Below the pieces are notes generated by a model that was not told the origin of the DNA, searched no databases, and worked only from the letters and a program-made list of their open reading frames with translations. The position numbers were made by a program, and so were the translations under genes. A stretch of 64,000 nucleotides of DNA from Gammaproteobacteria bacterium. Lineage in GTDB: Bacteria; Pseudomonadota; Gammaproteobacteria; SZUA-229. Location of the stretch: contig JAPHRO010000026.1 of NCBI GenBank assembly GCA_026195895.1, positions 1 to 64,000 of the forward strand, written 5' to 3'. Shown here one piece after another: positions 58,579 through 64,000 of this stretch. How positions within the stretch are numbered: the first letter of the stretch is position 1; the number at the start of each line of letters is the position of its first letter.

Positions 58579-59330
58579 CAAAGAAAAAATCGATTGTTCT
58601 ATTTGTGATTTTGATTGCAGGGCTTTTTCTGCTCTATAAAATCATAATGCCAGGCTATCCTGATGAAATGACCATCGGCGTGCCGGCAACAGGCAATAAA
58701 CAACTGATCACTACCGCAGAAAAATTATATACAGATATTTTTGATAGCATTGGCATAAAGCTTAAAATCACTCAATGCTCTCTGGTCAATTGCGGCACTT
58801 TAGCCAATAAAGGCATACTGGACGGCGAAATCGGCAGAGACGCCAGTTACAATCAAAAATTCCCAAATCTGATACTTGTTAACGCATCCCTTGCCTCAAT
58901 AAACATTACCGCCTACACAGCGAATGAAAACATTAAACTTGGCAACAGCTCTGAACTGGGAAACTCGGCCTATCGCCTGGCTTACATTTCAGGTAACCAT
59001 AAAACAAAAACACTATTAAGCTCACTGGTTCCAGAGCAGCAGCTAGTTAAAGTTACTGACTGGAAGCAGGGATTAAATACTTTATTACAAAACCAGGCTG
59101 ATATTTATATTGGCCTTGAGCCGAGTATTTCTGAAGCACTGGCCAGTAGCCAGTTTAATCAGTCCAAAATACGCAAACTTTTTACTTTATACCGAATCCC
59201 TCTATATACCTTCATTCACAAAAAACATGCTATTATAAAAAAGGATCTTGAAGCAGCGATTCGTAAAGCCAGAAAAAGTGAAACAACACGCGCCCTGCTC
59301 GGTGAACACAACCTCAATGCAGATAATTAA
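58569..59330 (+). CDS. Membrane-anchored periplasmic binding-like protein
   Basis: A 253-residue protein with one N-terminal helix (about 8-25), probably an uncleaved anchor, and a periplasmic solute-binding-like domain. IGVPATGNKQLITTAEKLYTD is the first strand/helix, and LLQNQADIYIGLEPSISEALA is typical of the second lobe of family 3-type binding domains. No transporter genes adjoin it, and the ligand is unknown. It lies 23 bases after argB; a short leader ORF overlaps its start. Confidence 0.7.
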   Translation: MALTKKKSIVLFVILIAGLFLLYKIIMPGYPDEMTIGVPATGNKQLITTAEKLYTDIFDSIGIKLKITQCSLVNCGTLANKGILDGEIGRDASYNQKFPNLILVNASLASINITAYTANENIKLGNSSELGNSAYRLAYISGNHKTKTLLSSLVPEQQLVKVTDWKQGLNTLLQNQADIYIGLEPSISEALASSQFNQSKIRKLFTLYRIPLYTFIHKKHAIIKKDLEAAIRKARKSETTRALLGEHNLNADN

Positions 59331-59344
59331 ATTTTTTATTGGCC

Positions 59345-59713
59345 ATGAATAAAGAAAGCAACGAAAAACTCGATAAAATCATTGCCGAAGCCCGGCGCAA
59401 TAGTGAGCTACGTGAAAAGAGCTACCGCGAACAGGCGCTCAAGATGTATCCCTGGATTTGCGGCCGCTGTGGGCGCGAATTTAATCGTCAAAACTTAACA
59501 GAACTTACTGTCCATCACAAAAATCACGATCATGATTACAATCCTCCGGATGGCAGCAACTGGGAGCTATTGTGCATTTACTGCCATGACAATGAACATT
59601 CTCGCTACAAGGACCATATTATCGGTGGTGAATCAACCTCCACAGAATCCAGATCAGCAGCAACCCACAATCCTTTTGCTGATTTAAAAGCCATGTTAGA
59701 CAAAAATAAATAG
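59345..59713 (+). CDS. yajD: YajD-type HNH nuclease
   Basis: A 122-residue protein matching E. coli YajD: REQALKMYPWICGRCGREF, TVHHKNHDHDYNPPDGSNWELLCIYCHDNEHSRYKDHI and the NPFADLKAMLDK tail. Two Cys-x2-Cys pairs and the HH...H residues form the zinc-stabilised HNH active site. The N-terminus is about 20 residues longer. ATG 59345 is preferred to the TTG two codons earlier. Its substrate DNA is unknown. Confidence 0.92.
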   Translation: MNKESNEKLDKIIAEARRNSELREKSYREQALKMYPWICGRCGREFNRQNLTELTVHHKNHDHDYNPPDGSNWELLCIYCHDNEHSRYKDHIIGGESTSTESRSAATHNPFADLKAMLDKNK

Positions 59714-59821
59714 CACACCAGAAATCGGTATCATTTTTACCTCAACTTAATCTCAATCAATTAATCGATATTAAAAACACTCTAGTCTAAAAAGATATAA
59801 ACTTTTTATAAGATACCTGTT

Positions 59822-60130
59822 ATGTCAGATACGGCCCCATCAAAAGCCTGGATATATATGTCATTTACACCCTCTGTTATTGCTTTTACAGGCATAACGC
59901 TGGCGATATGCGCCAGAACATTTCAATGGGGAGCCGATAATGATATTCCAGCCGCTAATTTAATAGCCCTGTTCTTTGCGGAAATCACCATGGTTGCGTC
60001 TGGGCTTGGTATTGCAGCTTATATCAAATCCAGATACAAAACGGCAAAGGTCAAATTACTCGGGCTGTGGAACTTATTTATGTTGATTATTTCAGGTATG
60101 CTGGGTTACAACATATTTAGTACGCTGTAA
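59822..60130 (+). CDS. Small membrane protein of unknown function
   Basis: A 102-residue protein with three hydrophobic helices (about 17-34, 44-68 and 78-98) joined by short polar loops (KSRYKTAKVK is positive inside). I recognise no family. It stands alone between yajD and the convergent trmH; the AT-rich 108 bases upstream probably hold its promoter. Confidence 0.65.
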   Translation: MSDTAPSKAWIYMSFTPSVIAFTGITLAICARTFQWGADNDIPAANLIALFFAEITMVASGLGIAAYIKSRYKTAKVKLLGLWNLFMLIISGMLGYNIFSTL

Positions 60131-60158
60131 AAACTATCTTTACGCTGCTGCTGTAGAT

Positions 60159-60872
60159 TTACAAATTTTTTTTACGCATCCAGTCGGCAAAGCTTTCATC
60201 GGTATAAGTAACGCTATCCGCAATCGGCTCCATAAACTCTGCCTGCTCATTTATGCGCGGATAGGGTATATTTTTACGCTGGCAATATTTAGCCACTTTG
60301 GGATGCCCCCATTCAAACAATAAGCGCATATACGTTTCATCATCCAGTTGGCGCTGCTTATACATACCGGCATTTTCTCTTTGCCGATGCGCCTCATACA
60401 ACACCAGGGCCGCCGCTACCGATACATTTAACGACTGCACCAGACCATACATGGGAATAGTGATATGTTCGTCGGCAAGTTCTATCGCCTGCTGACTAAT
60501 GCCTTCCAGTTCAGTACCTACCAGAATCGCCGTAGGCCGGGTGTAATCAATTTCTCGAAAATCTCTGGAATCTTCTGCAAGACAGGTGGCGACTATCTGA
60601 TAACCTTTTTGTTTCAGGAAATTAATTCCCGAAGGCGTATCAGCATGGACCTGAACGCTAATCCATTTGCGTACGCCGCCGGCCGACATCTGTGATAATT
60701 TTATAGATTTCCGTGGTGTGATCGCATGCACTTCGAGCGCCCCCACGGAATCCGCTGTGCGCGCAACGGCCGCCAGATTATGGGGCTTGATAACGTTTTC
60801 CATCAGCACGGTTAGATCAGGCTGACGGTGATTTAGACTGGCAATGATAGTTTCGAGACGATCTGGGGTCAT
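60159..60872 (-). CDS. trmH: tRNA (guanosine-18-2'-O)-methyltransferase
   Basis: A 237-residue SPOUT enzyme. Motif 1 is LMENVIKPHNLAAVARTADSVG, motif 2 is AILVGTELEGISQQAIE and motif 3 is PMYGLVQSLNVSVAAALVLYE, the knotted SAM site. A C-terminal extension (about 180-237) is as in TrmH of Gammaproteobacteria. It methylates G18 in the D-loop of tRNAs. Confidence 0.95.
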   Translation of the reverse strand: MTPDRLETIIASLNHRQPDLTVLMENVIKPHNLAAVARTADSVGALEVHAITPRKSIKLSQMSAGGVRKWISVQVHADTPSGINFLKQKGYQIVATCLAEDSRDFREIDYTRPTAILVGTELEGISQQAIELADEHITIPMYGLVQSLNVSVAAALVLYEAHRQRENAGMYKQRQLDDETYMRLLFEWGHPKVAKYCQRKNIPYPRINEQAEFMEPIADSVTYTDESFADWMRKKNL

Positions 60873-60926
60873 GGTCGATCAACAGCAGAACAGGATCGCT
60901 AATTATAACGATTTAACAAGGATGCG

Positions 60927-61613
60927 CTAATCAAGACGCTGCTGTTGTTCAAGCCGACGTAATTCAGCTTCTTCTTTTCTTTTTTTCTGTAACTCACGGA
61001 AGCGTTTTATATCTTGTTCGAAGCCTCTTAATATCTGCTCCCGCTCTTCTGTCTTGGTTTCCACAAACTGATAATGATTTTCCAGTTGGCGACTGACAGC
61101 GGTGACTTCTTTATGTAAATTTTCCGGTACCTGCCGCCCTGATTTTTCAATAGACTCGATACGCTGCTTTACATCCTTCAGTTTTTGCTCATCATTTTTA
61201 ATCAGGGTTTCGCTCAGATTAATTTGTGAATCCACCGCATCAATACGCGCATCGCGTGCCAGCATGATATCTTTTTCAGTGGTAAAGGTATCAAGCAGTA
61301 CCCGGTCACGGAGGGCCTTTTTCTTTTCTTCAATTAATTTCTGCCGCTTGATTTCCATCTCACGGGCTTTTTCTTTTTTTTCTGCTAATAGTTCTTCTTT
61401 GGTTTTCGCTGCTTTCGTTTCACGCACAATGACGCCCTGCTCATTTAATACCGCGCGCTCTTTTTTCAGGTATTCAGCAGGCACGCGATCACCATAATGC
61501 ACCTGCCCCTTATCATCCACCCATTTATTGAGTGCCGCATGAACCGGTAGCACAGAAAATAAAATGAACGTAATGCCGACGAAACGAGCTAGCAACAACG
61601 AATTAATCTCCAA
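60927..61613 (-). CDS. Exported DUF4124 protein with long coiled coil
   Basis: A 228-residue protein with a signal peptide (cleavage after PVHA). It has a short DUF4124 domain (LNKWVDDKGQVHYGDRVPAE) and then about 160 residues of Lys/Glu/Arg-rich helix, predicted coiled coil. DUF4124 is common in exported gammaproteobacterial proteins and of unknown function. It is a single gene, divergent from the TauE-type transporter. Confidence 0.85.
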   Translation of the reverse strand: MEINSLLLARFVGITFILFSVLPVHAALNKWVDDKGQVHYGDRVPAEYLKKERAVLNEQGVIVRETKAAKTKEELLAEKKEKAREMEIKRQKLIEEKKKALRDRVLLDTFTTEKDIMLARDARIDAVDSQINLSETLIKNDEQKLKDVKQRIESIEKSGRQVPENLHKEVTAVSRQLENHYQFVETKTEEREQILRGFEQDIKRFRELQKKRKEEAELRRLEQQQRLD

Positions 61614-61727
61614 TAACTGAATTCTACGTCCTGAGTATATACAGCAAATACTATTTTTGCTGAATAAAACCCTTACCCTATCAACAACCTATGGCAAAAT
61701 AATACACTTTCATCGAATGGAAACACC

Positions 61728-62483
61728 TTGCCTGTTCTCGATCATATCCTGCTCTTTGTTATTTCCCTGCTGGCAAATCTGTTTTCCGCACTGGCCGGCG
61801 GAGGCGCCGGGCTCATACAGCTACCTGCCCTGATTTTTCTGGGCCTGCCGTTTGGCATCGCACTGGCTACCCATAAAGTGGCCAGTATCGCACTGGGCGT
61901 AGGTGCCACCCTGCGCCATCTCAAAAGCTCACGGCTGGAGCGAAATTTTGCTCTGTTCATCCTTGCCTGCGGCATGCCCGGCGTTATTCTCGGCGCCAAC
62001 ATTATCTTACAAATTCCCGATCGTTCGGCGCAAATAGCGCTCGGCCTGTTAACCATGGGATTGGGGATCTATTCCTGGCTGTCCCCCAGACTGGGGCAGC
62101 AATTTGAACCCAGAAATCGCACCACGTCAGGATTCATTCTCGGCGGCCTGGTAATTTTTATTATCGGCGCCCTCAATGGCTCACTGACATCAGGCACCGG
62201 TCTGTTTGTCACCCTGTGGCTGATACGCTGGTTCGGTCTTGATTATAAGGCGGCCGTCGCCTATACCCTGATCCTGGTGGGTATGTTCTGGAATGCGACC
62301 GGAGCGATTACCCTGGGTATCCTGGGTGAAATTTACTGGCTGTGGCTGCCCGCCCTGTTGCTGGGGTCCTTTATTGGCGGCTATCTGGGCGCCCATCTGG
62401 CCATAGTCAAAGGCAATCGATTGATTAAAAGAACCTACGAAGTCATTACCCTGGCGATAGGTCTCAAACTCATTATTGGCTAA
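61728..62483 (+). CDS. TSUP (TauE/SafE) family permease
   Basis: A 251-residue inner-membrane protein with seven to eight helices. The two TSUP repeats each carry a conserved Gly-rich start: [21 protein letters not shown] and [19 protein letters not shown]. Members carry sulfite, sulfonates or other small organic anions. TTG 61728 follows GGAAACACC, and no ATG in frame suits better. The 3' end overlaps pyrE by 11 bases in convergent orientation. Confidence 0.88.
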   Translation: MPVLDHILLFVISLLANLFSALAGGGAGLIQLPALIFLGLPFGIALATHKVASIALGVGATLRHLKSSRLERNFALFILACGMPGVILGANIILQIPDRSAQIALGLLTMGLGIYSWLSPRLGQQFEPRNRTTSGFILGGLVIFIIGALNGSLTSGTGLFVTLWLIRWFGLDYKAAVAYTLILVGMFWNATGAITLGILGEIYWLWLPALLLGSFIGGYLGAHLAIVKGNRLIKRTYEVITLAIGLKLIIG

Positions 62484-63120
62484 TACCGTACTCAGCCCGA
62501 TAAAACTTCATCGCATCCAGCATTTCTTCCTGGTTGCCTTGTTCCTGCAGATACTGGATTAAATCCTGCAGACCAATCACACTGGCTACATCCAGGCCAT
62601 AGTCATCCTGGATTTGCTGGACGGCCGAACGATCATCCGTTCCCTTTTCCTGACGATCCAGCGCGATCAACACCCCGATTGCCGTAGCATCAGCCGCATC
62701 AATTATGTCGATAGCTTCACGGATGGCGGTACCCGCAGTAATAACATCATCCAGTACCAGCACTCTGCCTTCCAGCGGCGAGCCGACAATACTACCGCCT
62801 TCACCATGATCTTTGGCCTCCTTGCGATTGAAGGCATAGGGCACATCCAGACCATGATCCTGATACAGCGCCATCGCCGTTACCGCCACCAGGGGTATGC
62901 CCTTATAGGCCGGACCAAACAGCACGTCGTATTTGATACCACTATCGATGATCGCCTGCGCATAGCATCGCCCCAGCTCCGCCAGAGCCTTACCCGTATT
63001 GAATAATCCAGCATTGAAGAAATATGGACTCTTGCGCCCGGACTTTAATTCAAATTCACCGAATTTCAGCACATCATATTCAAGCGCCAGTTCGATGAAG
63101 CGGTTCTGGTTATATTGCAT
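62473..63120 (-). CDS. pyrE: Orotate phosphoribosyltransferase
   Basis: A 215-residue PRTase that makes OMP. It has [43 protein letters not shown] (catalytic loop) and the PRPP motif [14 protein letters not shown]. It lies in the argB-pyrE-crc neighbourhood known from Pseudomonas, but here five to six genes intervene after argB. Confidence 0.96.
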   Translation of the reverse strand: MQYNQNRFIELALEYDVLKFGEFELKSGRKSPYFFNAGLFNTGKALAELGRCYAQAIIDSGIKYDVLFGPAYKGIPLVAVTAMALYQDHGLDVPYAFNRKEAKDHGEGGSIVGSPLEGRVLVLDDVITAGTAIREAIDIIDAADATAIGVLIALDRQEKGTDDRSAVQQIQDDYGLDVASVIGLQDLIQYLQEQGNQEEMLDAMKFYRAEYGISQ

Positions 63121-63181
63121 GGTCCTGCCTGTTTAGTTGTAGAATACGTCGAATTCATAATTATAAGCGCTATTGTTGTTC

Positions 63182-63967
63182 ATGCGAATCATATCTATAA
63201 ACACCAACGGCATCCGGGCTGCTGCACGCAAAGGTTTTTTTGACTGGCTAAAAAAACAGCGGGCCGATGTCATCTGCATTCAGGAAACCAAGGCACAGGA
63301 ACACCAGCTCACTGATGCCGTGTTCTGCCCCCAGGGCTATCACTGCTATTACCACGATGCGCGCAAAAAAGGCTACAGCGGAGTGGCCATCTACAGCAAG
63401 CACGAACCTGAAAAAGTCATTAACGGTATTGGTATGCACGATATCGATGAAGAAGGTCGCTACATCGAGATTCAGTTCGATAAACTCAGCGTGATATCCC
63501 TGTACATGCATTCCGGCTCTTCATCGGAAGAACGCCAGGCACTGAAATTTGATTTCATGGCACGCTTCAAAGTGCATTTGCAAAAACTGCGACGCAAACG
63601 ACGAGAGTACGTCATCTGCGGCGACTGGAATATCGCCCATAAAAAAATCGATATCAAAAACTGGCGCAGCAATCAGAAAAACTCCGGCTTCCTGCCTGAA
63701 GAACGCCAGTGGATGACGGATTTATTTGATGAACTCGGTTATGTCGACGCCTTCCGCGTGGTTGATCAGCGCGAACACCAGTACACCTGGTGGAGCAACC
63801 GAGGCCAGGCCTGGGCAAACAATACCGGCTGGCGCATCGATTATCAGATCATCACACCAAAATTAAAAGACACGGTGAAGAAAGCCAGCATCTACAAAGA
63901 CGAGCGATTTTCTGACCATGCGCCGTTAATCATTGATTATGATTACGAGATACAAACCCAGACATAA
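63182..63967 (+). CDS. xth: Exodeoxyribonuclease III-family nuclease at the crc position
   Basis: A 261-residue EEP-fold protein. Active-site residues are complete: Asn in SINTNGIRAA, Glu in CIQETKA, Asp/Asn in CGDWNIAH and His in FSDHAPLIIDYD. The Pseudomonas Crc protein is the closest relative in gene order and in the KLRRKRREY and KNWRSNQ segments, but Crc has lost these residues. The present copy should be a true AP endonuclease/3'-exonuclease. ATG 63182 is preferred to the TTG at 63173. Divergent from pyrE. Confidence 0.92.
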   Translation: MRIISINTNGIRAAARKGFFDWLKKQRADVICIQETKAQEHQLTDAVFCPQGYHCYYHDARKKGYSGVAIYSKHEPEKVINGIGMHDIDEEGRYIEIQFDKLSVISLYMHSGSSSEERQALKFDFMARFKVHLQKLRRKRREYVICGDWNIAHKKIDIKNWRSNQKNSGFLPEERQWMTDLFDELGYVDAFRVVDQREHQYTWWSNRGQAWANNTGWRIDYQIITPKLKDTVKKASIYKDERFSDHAPLIIDYDYEIQTQT

Positions 63968-64000
63968 ATGAATTTACCCACCGAAAACAATCACCCCCAT
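63968..64000 (+). CDS. Possible start of next gene (cut by window end)
   Basis: ATG 63968 opens a frame of 11 codons (MNLPTENNHPH) to the window edge, right after the xth stop. Too short to assign, and no ribosome site beyond the coding end of xth is visible. Confidence 0.3.
   Translation, partial: MNLPTENNHPH

Overview
The window looks like a stretch of a gammaproteobacterial chromosome of moderate GC content. The gene orders hisBHAFIE-tatABC, def-fmt-rsmB-trkA-trkH, dprA-smg-topA-tsaC and coaBC-dut-algC-argB with pyrE and an ExoIII/Crc-type gene nearby are those of free-living Gammaproteobacteria such as Pseudomonas and relatives. I cannot name a genus. Most of the window is densely packed housekeeping DNA. 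I see no transposase, integrase, phage gene, CRISPR array, tRNA or rRNA.

Layout. 1-5.6 kb: end of a GltB-like oxidoreductase, a TetR-HlyD-ABC permease-ATPase efflux operon behind a 48-bp perfect palindrome, then two small exported proteins (one a class II-like cytochrome c). 5.7-8.8 kb (minus): a four-gene unit of ECF sigma factor, zinc-finger anti-sigma, a secreted Glu/His/Arg-rich protein and a TPR/beta-barrel outer-membrane protein, behind an ECF-type promoter. 9-19.6 kb (minus): gpmI, a DUF255 thioredoxin-like protein, tatABC, hisBHAFIE, dtd and pip. 19.6-19.9 kb: an unannotated CsrB/RsmZ-type small RNA with a GacA-box-like palindrome upstream and a strong terminator. 20-33.5 kb: ttcA, a probable frameshifted small gene, trkHA, rsmB-fmt-def, a LysM lipoprotein, dprA-smg-topA-tsaC. 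33.5-46 kb: a REC-REC-PAS-GGDEF-EAL protein, a BASS transporter, an orphan HvfA-type metallophore precursor, a DUF302 protein, hemB, aroE, a second TetR with its operator, gamma carbonic anhydrase, gor, ubiA and a membrane diguanylate cyclase. 46-54.4 kb: comF, bioBF, hemN with an FNR/Anr box, ybaK-like, two paralogous WYF-GPF mini-proteins, a MazG-like protein, fetAB and radC. 54.5-64 kb: coaBC-dut-algC-argB, six accessory or housekeeping genes, then pyrE and xth diverging.

How they fit together. Much of the window is core biosynthesis (histidine, haem, biotin, ubiquinone, pyrimidine, arginine, shikimate), tRNA/rRNA maturation and protein export. Overlaid on this are several regulatory circuits: a Gac/Rsm-type RNA, two c-di-GMP enzymes, an oxygen-responsive hemN promoter, two TetR circuits and an autoregulated ECF envelope circuit. 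The best candidates for new biology are the ECF/charged secreted protein/TPR-barrel unit, the Csr-type RNA, and the HvfA precursor that lacks any maturase gene in this window. All names rest on reading the sequence and family knowledge; no database search was run.
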